Assembly: GCA_965658025.1 (NCBI GenBank)
Contig: CBFHQL010000023.1
Location: 1-24,856 of the forward strand
DNA: 24,856 bases
Reading direction: 5' to 3'
Origin: UBA3537 sp965658025
GTDB taxonomy: Bacteria > Bacteroidota > Bacteroidia > Flavobacteriales > Flavobacteriaceae
The notes beneath the pieces are model-generated. The model ran no database searches. It had not been told where the DNA came from and worked only from the letters and a program-made list of their open reading frames with translations. This document shows positions 8,188-15,535 of the stretch, one piece after another. The translations under genes were made by a program, and so were the position numbers. Numbering within the stretch: position 1 is the first letter of the stretch; every line of letters begins with the position of its first letter.

Positions 8188-9489
8188 TCACAGCACCTTG
8201 GCATAAAGATCAAAGTCAGCGGCATCGGTAATGGTGACTGTGGCAAATGCTCCTGTTTTTAGATATACTTTGGAAGCATCAATAAGGACTTCGTTGTCGA
8301 CATCGGGGGAGTCAAATTCGGTACGGCCTACAAAATATTGGCCTTCTTTTCGGTCAATTACTACACGCAAGGTTTGGCCTATTTTGGCTTGGTTTAATTC
8401 CCAAGAAATTTGGGATTGCAGTTCCATAATTTCATTGGCACGAGCTTGTTTTACGTCTTGGGGTACATCGTCTTCTAAATTAAAGGCATGGGTATTTTCT
8501 TCATGCGAATAGGTAAAACAGCCCAAACGTTCAAAACGCATGGCTTCTACCCAGTTTTTGAGGGTTTGAAAATCGGCTTCTGTTTCGCCAGGATAACCCA
8601 CAATCAGTGTAGTACGGATGGCCATATTGGGTACCGCTTCACGGAATTGTTGAAGTAATTTGGTGGTTTTTGCTTGAGTTGTTCCACGACGCATACTTTT
8701 CAATATCTTATCTGAGATATGTTGTAAAGGAATGTCCAAATAATTACAAATTTTAGGTTCATTTTTCATGACTTCCAATACTTCCAAAGGAAACCCCGTT
8801 GGAAAGGCATAATGCAAACGGATCCATTCAATGCCTTCAACCTTGACTAAAGCTTTAAGCAGTTCTGCAAGGTTTCGTTTTTTGTACAAATCTAAGCCGT
8901 AGTACGTTAAATCTTGGGCAATAAGAATCAATTCTTTAACGCCATTAGCGGCTAATTTTTCGGCCTCTACTACTAAATCTTCTATGGGCGTCGAACGGTG
9001 TTTTCCGCGCATCAATGGAATAGCGCAAAAACTGCATGGACGGTCGCACCCTTCGGCAATTTTAAGGTAGGCATAGTTTTTTGGTGTAGTGGTCAAACGC
9101 TCCCCAATGAGTTCGTGCTTATAATCAGCACCTAAAGCTTTGAGCAATTGAGGCAGTTCAGTAGTTCCAAAATATTGATCTACATCTGGAATTTCTTTGA
9201 TTAAGTCGGGTTTATACCGTTCACTCAAACAACCCGTTACAAAGACTTTATCGACCTCCCCTGCTTCTTTTTTTTGTACAAAATCTAAAATGGTGTTGAC
9301 GCTTTCTTCTTTGGCATTATCAATAAATCCGCAAGTATTGATCACCACAACATTGCCTTCTTCTTCGTGCGCTACAGCTTTTCCATTGGCTTTGAGTTGT
9401 CCCATAAGGACTTCGCTGTCGTATACATTTTTGCTACACCCAAGCGTTACGACATTAATTTTATTGGTTTTTCGTGATTTTGTTCTCAT
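8188..9489 (-). CDS. rimO: Ribosomal protein uS12 methylthiotransferase RimO
   Basis: A radical-SAM enzyme that adds a methylthio group to a conserved Asp of ribosomal protein S12. From the ATG at 9489 (433 residues) the N-terminal UPF0004 domain has the three Cys of the auxiliary cluster, C18 (TLGCSKN), C53 (NTCGF) and C87 (TGCLSE). The radical-SAM motif is CDRPCSFC with C148, C152 and C155. A TRAM domain (IGQTLRVVIDRKEGQYFVGRTE) closes the protein. LGCSKNVYDSE and the overall length favour RimO over MiaB. The frame opens one codon earlier with TTG at 9492, which I reject in favour of ATG. The upstream amidase gene ends 8 bases away, so the two are probably cotranscribed with ftsY. Confidence 0.96.
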   Translation of the reverse strand: MRTKSRKTNKINVVTLGCSKNVYDSEVLMGQLKANGKAVAHEEEGNVVVINTCGFIDNAKEESVNTILDFVQKKEAGEVDKVFVTGCLSERYKPDLIKEIPDVDQYFGTTELPQLLKALGADYKHELIGERLTTTPKNYAYLKIAEGCDRPCSFCAIPLMRGKHRSTPIEDLVVEAEKLAANGVKELILIAQDLTYYGLDLYKKRNLAELLKALVKVEGIEWIRLHYAFPTGFPLEVLEVMKNEPKICNYLDIPLQHISDKILKSMRRGTTQAKTTKLLQQFREAVPNMAIRTTLIVGYPGETEADFQTLKNWVEAMRFERLGCFTYSHEENTHAFNLEDDVPQDVKQARANEIMELQSQISWELNQAKIGQTLRVVIDRKEGQYFVGRTEFDSPDVDNEVLIDASKVYLKTGAFATVTITDAADFDLYAKVL

Positions 9490-9497
9490 CAAACGGA

Positions 9498-11111
9498 TTA
9501 GTTATAATTGGTTGGCAAAGGGCGTTTGTTGGCTAGTTTTTCGAAATGGTAGGCCCAAGTGTATAACGAAGACTCTTTATAGGGTTTTGCGATAAAAGTA
9601 AGTCCCATTGGCGCATTTTCTTTATTAAGTCCCATCGGTACGGTAAGGGCTGGGTATTCTGCAACTGCAGCATAGCCTGCATGATAATTATTTATGGACA
9701 AAACACCATCCAATTGATGTGCATTCATCACTTGTTCAAAATAGGCGCGACCATTAGCTTTCAGTGTTGCTTTGATGGCCTCAAACTCCTCTGTAGTGGC
9801 TTCATCGGCTACGATGCCCTCAAATAATTTTTGACCATAAGGAGCTCTTTTCAATGAATCAAGGGTGTTAAAATCAATAATGGATTGTACACCATCAAAT
9901 GGCAAATCAAAATTGGCATGCCACTTAAAATATTGAGGCAAATCGTTTTTCATGTCCAAGTTGAGAAGTCGAAGAAAGTCTGGCAAATCCACATTTTCTG
10001 GATCAACAATTATGACTTTGGCGCCATACTTTTTGAGCACTTCAACAGCTTCTGCGTACAAAGGGTTTTCTGTCATTTTTTTTATGGCACCAAAACGTTT
10101 TCCTACAAAGGAAGCTTCTAAAATAGATTTCACATTAATTTTTGAGGTTAATCTGGATTTAAAATCATCAGAATCATAACCAATGATTGCATTGTACACC
10201 AATACGTTATCGATGACACTTTTGGATATTGGTCCTGCGGTATCTAAAGTACTAGAAATGGGAACTATTCCGCTTCGACTTACCACGCCAATAGTTGGTT
10301 TTAGTCCGACTCCAGCATTTTGACTGGCTGGCGATAAAATAGAACCCGAGGTCTCACTACCTATGGCGGCGGTGCAAAAATTGGCGGCCACAGCCACAGC
10401 ACTACCCGAACTTGAGCCCCCAGTGTCTAATGTTTTTCGACCATAAGGATTAAAGGTTTGTCCGCCTACGGCGCTATACCCACTAGGGCAATCGCCACAA
10501 AAGAAATAGGCCCATTCACTCAGGTTTGCTTTTCCTAAAACAAGCGCTCCAGCTGCTTTAAGTTGGCTGGTCATAAACGCATCATCCGTTTTATTTTTTT
10601 GTAAAGCCACGGCTCCTGCAGTAGTGATCATGCCTTTAGCATTGATGTTGTCTTTCAATAAAATAGGCATGCCATATAAAGAAAAATGAGACAGATTTCT
10701 TGGTCTATATTTATCTTTTTCTCGAGCTTCTTCAATGATGTTTGGGTTGAGCGAAATTATGGAATTTAGGGATTTTTCATTAGCTCTATCCAACAGGTTT
10801 ATGCGGTACAAATAAAAGGTAACCAATGCTTCATAGCTTAATTTTCCATTTGCAATATGCATTTGAAGCGTTGGTATGTCTTGATCCATTATTAAGGGCT
10901 TTAGGGCTTCATATTGCTCATTAGAAAAATTAGATAATTTTTCTTGAAAGGGTGCCCAAAGTGCTTCTAAGTCAATGTGTTGGGAGTCTTCGACTTTGAA
11001 GGTTCTAAACGATTTTTCAGAAATATCACTTAAATTATTTTCTGTTTTGTGCGTATCATTTTTACACCCAAAAAAAACGATAATGAAAAGAAGTGCTGAA
11101 ATTTTTTTCAT
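9498..11111 (-). CDS. Lipoprotein amidase (amidase signature family, peptide-amidase-like)
   Basis: A 537-residue amidase-signature enzyme. The N-terminus MKKISALLFIIVFFGCKND is a lipoprotein signal with the lipid-modified Cys at 16, so it should be anchored in a membrane facing the periplasm. The Ser-cisSer-Lys triad is visible: K153 in PILLKDNINA, the Ser cluster GGSSSGS at 231-237, and nucleophile S257 in GSETSGSILSPAS. Downstream, GLKPTIGVVSRSGIVPIS and DTAGPISKSV match the peptide amidase subgroup. The usual Asp or Gly before the nucleophile loop (TDGSI or TGGSI) is Ser here (TSGSI). The likely reaction is hydrolysis of an amide such as a C-terminal peptide amide; the true substrate is unknown. 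It is not GatA: it is exported and has no gatB or gatC beside it. It sits between ftsY (6 bases) and rimO (8 bases). Confidence 0.9.
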   Translation of the reverse strand: MKKISALLFIIVFFGCKNDTHKTENNLSDISEKSFRTFKVEDSQHIDLEALWAPFQEKLSNFSNEQYEALKPLIMDQDIPTLQMHIANGKLSYEALVTFYLYRINLLDRANEKSLNSIISLNPNIIEEAREKDKYRPRNLSHFSLYGMPILLKDNINAKGMITTAGAVALQKNKTDDAFMTSQLKAAGALVLGKANLSEWAYFFCGDCPSGYSAVGGQTFNPYGRKTLDTGGSSSGSAVAVAANFCTAAIGSETSGSILSPASQNAGVGLKPTIGVVSRSGIVPISSTLDTAGPISKSVIDNVLVYNAIIGYDSDDFKSRLTSKINVKSILEASFVGKRFGAIKKMTENPLYAEAVEVLKKYGAKVIIVDPENVDLPDFLRLLNLDMKNDLPQYFKWHANFDLPFDGVQSIIDFNTLDSLKRAPYGQKLFEGIVADEATTEEFEAIKATLKANGRAYFEQVMNAHQLDGVLSINNYHAGYAAVAEYPALTVPMGLNKENAPMGLTFIAKPYKESSLYTWAYHFEKLANKRPLPTNYN

Positions 11112-11117
11112 ATAAAT

Positions 11118-12071
11118 TTATTTAAAAAACGAATCCACAAACTCAAACTTATTGAATACTTGAAGATCATCAATACCTTCACCCACGCCAATATATTTTA
11201 CAGGTACTTGAAATTGGTCGCTGATTCCAATCACTACGCCTCCTTTAGCAGTGCCATCCAGTTTAGTAACGGCTAAAGCATTGACTTCTGTAGCGGCTGT
11301 AAATTGCTTTGCTTGTTCAAAAGCATTTTGCCCTGTTGATCCATCCAAAACCAAAAGAATTTCATGCGGTGCATTGGGCACTACTTTTTGCATGACACGC
11401 TTGATTTTAGTCAATTCGTTCATCAAATTTACTTTGTTGTGTAAACGTCCAGCAGTATCAATAATCACCACATCTGCATTGGAACTGACGGCACTTTGTA
11501 GGGTGTCAAACGCCACTGAAGCGGGATCGCTCCCCATATTTTGCTTTACAATAGGGATATCCACCCTATCGGCCCATACTTGCAACTGATCTATAGCCGC
11601 TGCTCTAAATGTATCTGCCGCACCCAATACAACTTTTAGCCCTTGTTGTTTGAACTGATGCGCTAATTTTCCAATGGTTGTAGTTTTCCCAGCACCATTC
11701 ACACCAACCACCATAATCACATGGGGTTTTTGTGTGTCTGGCAAGGCAAAATCCGTTTCATTACCATTATGCGTTTCCGATAACAATCCAGCAATTTCTT
11801 CTCTTAAAATTAGATTTAATTCTTCGGTTCCAAGATATTTATCTCGTGAAACACGTTCTTCGATACGTTCGATGATTTTTAGGGTTGTATTGACCCCTAC
11901 ATCGCTCGTTACAAGGACTTCCTCCAAGTTGTCTAAAACACTGTCATCAACTTTAGATTTTCCTGCAACAGCTTTACCCAATTTATCAAAAAAACTGGAT
12001 TTAGATTTTTCCAATCCCTTGTCAAGGGTGGCTTTTTTTTCGGAAGAAAATATCTTTTTAAAAAAACTCAT
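11118..12071 (-). CDS. ftsY: Signal recognition particle receptor FtsY
   Basis: FtsY is the GTPase that docks the SRP-ribosome complex at the inner membrane. This 317-residue form has a short basic N-terminus (MSFFKKIFSSEKK) in place of the long acidic A domain of E. coli FtsY. The helical N domain spans about 25-100, and the G domain has GVNGAGKTT at 123-131, DTFRAAA at 153-159, DTAGR at 205-209 and TKLDG at 269-273. It ends with GVGEGIDDLQVFNKFEFVDSFF, the usual C-terminus. The ATG at 12071 fits because MSFFKK begins the amphipathic membrane-binding helix. It lies after the ribosomal-protein operon and its terminator, and is closely followed by the amidase and rimO genes. No strong promoter is visible in the short gap, so readthrough may supply it. 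Confidence 0.97.
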   Translation of the reverse strand: MSFFKKIFSSEKKATLDKGLEKSKSSFFDKLGKAVAGKSKVDDSVLDNLEEVLVTSDVGVNTTLKIIERIEERVSRDKYLGTEELNLILREEIAGLLSETHNGNETDFALPDTQKPHVIMVVGVNGAGKTTTIGKLAHQFKQQGLKVVLGAADTFRAAAIDQLQVWADRVDIPIVKQNMGSDPASVAFDTLQSAVSSNADVVIIDTAGRLHNKVNLMNELTKIKRVMQKVVPNAPHEILLVLDGSTGQNAFEQAKQFTAATEVNALAVTKLDGTAKGGVVIGISDQFQVPVKYIGVGEGIDDLQVFNKFEFVDSFFK

Positions 12072-12114
12072 GACGACTGTTGATTTATCATTTTTAGACC
12101 TTTTGCAAGGTACT

Positions 12115-12150
12115 AAAAAAATAAAAGCCGCTTTGTATAAAAGCAGCTTT
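12115..12150 (-). terminator. Intrinsic terminator of the rpmB-rpmG-DUF4295 operon
   Basis: On the minus strand, arms AAAGCTGCTTT (12150-12140) and AAAGCGGCTTT (12134-12124) can form an 11-pair stem with one G-U pair and a 5-base loop, followed by TATTTTTTT (12123-12115). The plus strand lacks a T tract after the hairpin, so it acts on leftward transcripts. It lies 23 bases past the DUF4295 stop codon and about 44 bases before ftsY. Confidence 0.82.
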
Positions 12151-12173
12151 GAAATGTTATATTATTTAAAAAA

Positions 12174-12326
12174 TTACTTCTTGTTTAAGAAGTCATTTAC
12201 TTTATCTGGTGACATGATAGATTCAACAAAAGTATATGCTCCTGTTTTTGGAGACTTAACCATTTTGATTGCTTTTGTCAAACGCTTTGATCCTGTTTGT
12301 AATGATGCTACTGATTTCTTTGCCAT
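12174..12326 (-). CDS. DUF4295 small ribosomal-operon protein (probable bL38)
   Basis: A 50-residue basic protein read from the ATG at 12326: it begins MAKKSVASLQTGSKRLTKAI and ends with MSPDKVNDFLNKK, followed by TAA. I recognise this as DUF4295, a short Lys-rich protein found in Bacteroidota next to rpmB and rpmG. From memory, the Flavobacterium johnsoniae ribosome structure revealed an extra large-subunit protein named bL38. I believe DUF4295 is that protein, but cannot confirm it here. A ribosomal role fits the size, charge and position: third gene of a ribosomal operon, 46 bases after rpmG, with a terminator straight after. It is short enough to be missed by gene callers with a length cut-off. 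Confidence 0.9.
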   Translation of the reverse strand: MAKKSVASLQTGSKRLTKAIKMVKSPKTGAYTFVESIMSPDKVNDFLNKK

Positions 12327-12372
12327 GATTCAAGTATTAGTTTGGTGGTTGTAGTGATCTAAACCCCAAAAA

Positions 12373-12555
12373 TTATTTAATTTCTTTATGCACCGTCATG
12401 CGCTTAAGGATGGGATTAAATTTTTTAATCTCAATGCGGTCTGGTGTGTTCTTTTTGTTCTTTGTTGTAATGTATCGAGAAGTTCCTGGCTGTCCTGAAG
12501 CTTTGTGCTCGGTACATTCCAAAATTACTTGAACTCTATTTCCTTTCTTTGCCAT
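12373..12555 (-). CDS. rpmG: 50S ribosomal protein L33 (bL33)
   Basis: A 60-residue basic protein: MAKKGNRVQVILECTEHK at the start, GTSRYITTKNKKNTPDRIE in the middle and KRMTVHKEIK at the end, all typical of L33. It holds a single Cys (ECTEH) and lacks the two CxxC pairs of zinc-binding L33, so it is the zinc-independent form. It is the second gene of the operon, 21 bases after rpmB. The preceding bases contain no purine-rich ribosome-binding tract. Confidence 0.97.
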   Translation of the reverse strand: MAKKGNRVQVILECTEHKASGQPGTSRYITTKNKKNTPDRIEIKKFNPILKRMTVHKEIK

Positions 12556-12576
12556 GATGCTGTTCTGTTAGGTATA

Positions 12577-12813
12577 TTATTTTAAAAACCCTTTTGATTT
12601 TGCTTCTTTAATTGCTGCAGTAATACCGATTTTGTTTATGGTTTTCAATGCAGATGTAGAAACTTTTAGCGTGATCCACTTATCTTCTTCAGGAAGGTAA
12701 AAACGCTTTTTTACCAAATTGGCATTGAATTTGCGTTTTGTTCTATTCAAAGAGAAGGAAACGTTGTTTCCAACCATCGCTTTTTTTCCTGTAAGTTCAC
12801 AAATTTTTGACAT
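12577..12813 (-). CDS. rpmB: 50S ribosomal protein L28 (bL28)
   Basis: A 78-residue basic protein with the L28 signature MSKICELTGKKAMVGNNVSFSLNRTKRKF and the later segment STSALKTINKIGITAAIKEAKSKGF. It has one Cys only, so it should not bind zinc. It is the first gene of the ribosomal operon, read from a clear promoter 41 bases upstream. Length and both ends match the family. Confidence 0.97.
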   Translation of the reverse strand: MSKICELTGKKAMVGNNVSFSLNRTKRKFNANLVKKRFYLPEEDKWITLKVSTSALKTINKIGITAAIKEAKSKGFLK

Positions 12814-12853
12814 GATCTATAATTTAGATGTTTTGTTGTTTCAAAACGAGGTG

Positions 12854-12883
12854 CAAAAATACGAATTCTTTACAAGTTCACAA
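12854..12883 (-). promoter_or_regulatory. Promoter of the rpmB-rpmG-DUF4295 operon
   Basis: The minus strand reads TTG (12883-12881), 19 bases, then TATTTTTG (12861-12854), a perfect fit to the Bacteroidota consensus at its preferred spacing. Initiation near 12848 would give a leader of about 35 bases. This is one of the best promoter matches in the window. Confidence 0.75.
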
Positions 12884-12900
12884 ATTTTATGAAGTCAATT

Positions 12901-14142
12901 TTAAAAAATTTCTTTTTGCAACAAAGTCAGTGCCATATTCACTGCTTTTGTCGTGATGCGCACTCTGTGTTTACCGAAAGTAAATTGTTGCGCAAAAACG
13001 TTTTTTGGTGTGGCTATAGCAATACAAACAGTGCCCACCTCAGCGTCTGAATCACCCTTGTCTGGACCAGCGTTTCCAGTAGTGGCTATAGCATAATCAG
13101 AACCAAAAAGGTTTTGAACGCCAAGCGCCATGGCTTTGGCGACCTCTAAGCTCACTACAGAATGACGCGCAATCAGCTTATCATCTACACCCAAAACCTC
13201 TGTTTTTATTTTGGTATCGTAGGCAATCACTCCCCCTTTAAAATAACGAGAAGCACCAGGGTTGGCTGTGCATTGAGCACCAATTCGCCCGCCTGTACAA
13301 CTTTCGGCTACAGCCAAGGTTTGTTCACGTCTAATAAGTTGATTACCAATGATTTGCTCCATGGTAGAATCTTCTTCAAACCCAACAAAAACATCGCTAA
13401 TTTGAGGAATTAACTTATCAATTTGCGCATTGATTGAGTCCATAACAGCAGACTTATCAAATCCTTTTGAAGACAATCTTAAACGTACACGGCCTAAATT
13501 GGGCAAATACGCCAGTTTTACAGACTCTGGCAGGTTGTTTTCCCATTCCGAAATTCGATCGGCAATGATGCTTTCACCAAGACCGTAGGTTAGTAATGTT
13601 TTGTGCAAAATAAAAGGAAGATCAAATTGTGCTGAAAGCTTGGGCAGCACTTCGTTTTGCATCAGTGCTTTCATTTCGAAAGGAACTCCAGGAAGTGACA
13701 CAAAAAATGTATTGTCTTTTTCCATCCACATGCCTGGTGCAGAACCCGATTGGTTCATCAAAACTTTAGCTTTTGAAGGGACTAATGCTTGGTCTAAATT
13801 GACCTGAAGTAAGGGCTGCTTGATGTATGTTTTCCAAATGTGTTTGATGTGCGCAACGACCTCTACATTGGACACCAAAGTGTCGTCAAAATATTCCGCC
13901 AAAGTAGTTTTTGTTATATCATCTTTGGTTGGTCCTAATCCACCTGTAAGAATGACTAAATCGGCATGGGCTTTTGCGGATTCAAGGGCTTCTAAAATGT
14001 GAAATCGATTGTCTTGAACCGAAGTAATTTGAAAAACAGAAATCCCTATTTTATTGAGTTCTTTTGAAATATAAGCCGAATTGGTGTCAACAATTTGCCC
14101 AATCAAAATTTCATCGCCAATAGTAATAATTTCAGCATTCAT
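12901..14142 (-). CDS. cinA: CinA-family nicotinamide-nucleotide amidohydrolase / competence-damage protein
   Basis: A full two-domain CinA of 413 residues. The N-terminal molybdopterin-binding-like (COG1058) domain shows EIITIGDEILIGQIVDTNSAYI at the start and TGGLGPTKDD at 66-75, with PGVPFEMK near 151. The C-terminal PncC domain has AESCTGGRIGA (279-289), the probable catalytic Ser at 281, and TTGNAGPDKG. CinA proteins hydrolyse ADP-ribose-type substrates with the N-terminal domain and deamidate NMN with the C-terminal one, so it probably serves NAD turnover. A competence role is historical and not implied here. Its ATG directly abuts the stop codon of the FAH-family gene with no gap, which suggests translational coupling. 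It is the last gene of the E2-led operon. Confidence 0.95.
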   Translation of the reverse strand: MNAEIITIGDEILIGQIVDTNSAYISKELNKIGISVFQITSVQDNRFHILEALESAKAHADLVILTGGLGPTKDDITKTTLAEYFDDTLVSNVEVVAHIKHIWKTYIKQPLLQVNLDQALVPSKAKVLMNQSGSAPGMWMEKDNTFFVSLPGVPFEMKALMQNEVLPKLSAQFDLPFILHKTLLTYGLGESIIADRISEWENNLPESVKLAYLPNLGRVRLRLSSKGFDKSAVMDSINAQIDKLIPQISDVFVGFEEDSTMEQIIGNQLIRREQTLAVAESCTGGRIGAQCTANPGASRYFKGGVIAYDTKIKTEVLGVDDKLIARHSVVSLEVAKAMALGVQNLFGSDYAIATTGNAGPDKGDSDAEVGTVCIAIATPKNVFAQQFTFGKHRVRITTKAVNMALTLLQKEIF

Positions 14143-14754
14143 TTACTTAACCTTTATTTTGAAAAATTCTTCATTTTCGATGAATCCAGTAAGCATATCA
14201 TCGGCCTGAACTGGCCCAACGCCTGCAGGAGTTCCAGTGAAAATAATATCACCTATTTTTAGGGTGAAAAACTGCGAAACATAAGCAATAAGCTCATCTA
14301 TGCGCCAAAGCATATTTTGTGTATTACCAGATTGCACAAGCTCGTCGTTTCGCTTTAAACTAAATGAAATATTGTTCAAATCCTGAAAATTTGTTTTAGG
14401 CACCCATTTTCCAACAACAGCCGAACCGTCAAAAGCTTTGGCTTTTTCCCAAGACAATCCCTTTTGCTTTAAAGTTTGTTGTACATCACGAGCTGTAAAA
14501 TCGATACCAAGTCCAATGTGCTCGTAATATTTGTGCGCAAATTCAGAAGAAATATACTTCCCTACTCTGTTGATTTTTACCAGTAGTTCAACTTCGTGTT
14601 GTACATTGTTTGAAAAATCTGGAATAAAAAAGGGTTGTTTTTTTAAAAGTATAGCGGTGTCTGGTTTCAAAAAAACAACAGGTTCTGTTGGCTTTTCGTT
14701 TTGAAGCTCTTTTATGTGATTGCTGTAATTTCTACCAATACAAATCAGTTTCAT
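14143..14754 (-). CDS. Fumarylacetoacetate hydrolase-family protein (acylpyruvase-like)
   Basis: A 203-residue single-domain FAH-family enzyme. Visible motifs are MKLICIGRNYSNHIKEL at the start, VVFLKPDTAIL, the metal-binding VQHEVELLVKI (two Glu), DFTARDVQQTLKQKGLSWEKAKAFDGSA, and IIFTGTPAGVGPVQ near the end. This pattern and length match the YcgM/FAHD1 group, which act as acylpyruvase or oxaloacetate decarboxylase and need Mg or Mn. The substrate here is unknown. It sits between the exonuclease and cinA with zero-base gaps on both sides, which points to cotranscription and translational coupling, although no pathway link among these three is evident. Confidence 0.93.
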   Translation of the reverse strand: MKLICIGRNYSNHIKELQNEKPTEPVVFLKPDTAILLKKQPFFIPDFSNNVQHEVELLVKINRVGKYISSEFAHKYYEHIGLGIDFTARDVQQTLKQKGLSWEKAKAFDGSAVVGKWVPKTNFQDLNNISFSLKRNDELVQSGNTQNMLWRIDELIAYVSQFFTLKIGDIIFTGTPAGVGPVQADDMLTGFIENEEFFKIKVK

Positions 14755-15531
14755 CTAAGACAGTTTCTGATTAAAGGCACGAAGTTTAATGGCTGTTAAA
14801 ACTTTTTTGGTGTATAAAGGAAAATCAGCATTCAGCAACCAACCAAAGTAACCAGGTTCTTTTTCTAAAATTTCGGTCACTTTTTTTCCTTTGTGTTTTC
14901 CAAATGAAAAACATTCATTGCCATCTTTATCAAATTTTATAAACCCTGCAAAGTCTGCGAATTTTTGACGAGTACTAAATTCAGCCAGAAAAGAGGTGTC
15001 ATTTTCTAAAGCTTCATAACGATCCAATTGTGCTTTAAGGACTTCATAGGTGGCTATAGTATCGGCTTCTGCACTGTGCGCATTTTCTAAATTTTTATCG
15101 CAATAGAACTTATAGGCCGCTGTAAGGGTACGTTGTTCCATTTTGTGAAAAATGGTTTGCACATCAACAGATTGTCTGTTTTTCATATCAAAATCAACAC
15201 CAGCACGCAGCATTTCCTCAGCAAGAATGGGGATATCGAAACGGTTGGAATTAAATCCTCCCAAATCTGCATCTTTTACCCAAGTATTGATTTCTTTTGC
15301 AAGCATTTTGAAGGTAGGTGCATCGGCTACTTTTTCGTCGGAAATACCATGAACAGCTGTGGCTTGTGCTGGTATGGGTATCTCTGGATTGACAAGCCAT
15401 GTTTTTTTTTCTTCCTTTCCATCTGGAAAAACCTTCAAAATGGAGATTTCAACAATTCTATCTGAAGTGATACTTATGCCTGTAGTTTCTAAATCGAAAA
15501 AACAAATGGGTTTTTTTAGGTTTAATTGCAT
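14755..15531 (-). CDS. DEDDh 3'-5' exonuclease with C-terminal DUF3820-like module
   Basis: A 258-residue DnaQ-like exonuclease. The DEDDh residues are visible: D13 and E15 in FFDLETTG, D99 in GGFNSNRFDIPIL, and H152 and D157 in NAHSAEADTIATY. VHGISDEKV at about 60-68 is also typical. The core (about 8-170) resembles the DNA polymerase III epsilon proofreading domain, but the protein stands alone. From about 208 a segment FSFGKHKGKKVTEILEKEPGYFGWLL resembles the DUF3820 module often attached to such exonucleases. It probably trims single-stranded DNA or RNA ends, with the target unknown. It begins 4 bases after the E2 stop codon, and its own stop directly precedes the FAH-family ATG. Confidence 0.93.
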   Translation of the reverse strand: MQLNLKKPICFFDLETTGISITSDRIVEISILKVFPDGKEEKKTWLVNPEIPIPAQATAVHGISDEKVADAPTFKMLAKEINTWVKDADLGGFNSNRFDIPILAEEMLRAGVDFDMKNRQSVDVQTIFHKMEQRTLTAAYKFYCDKNLENAHSAEADTIATYEVLKAQLDRYEALENDTSFLAEFSTRQKFADFAGFIKFDKDGNECFSFGKHKGKKVTEILEKEPGYFGWLLNADFPLYTKKVLTAIKLRAFNQKLS

Positions 15532-15535
15532 ACTG

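Noticed and set aside
9197..9595. A 132-codon plus-strand open frame
   Set aside because: It is antisense to rimO and the end of the amidase gene, with no recognisable protein features.
11674..12354. A long open frame of 226 codons on the plus strand
   Set aside because: It is antisense to ftsY and DUF4295, both clearly real; it crosses the terminator and has no family resemblance or promoter.
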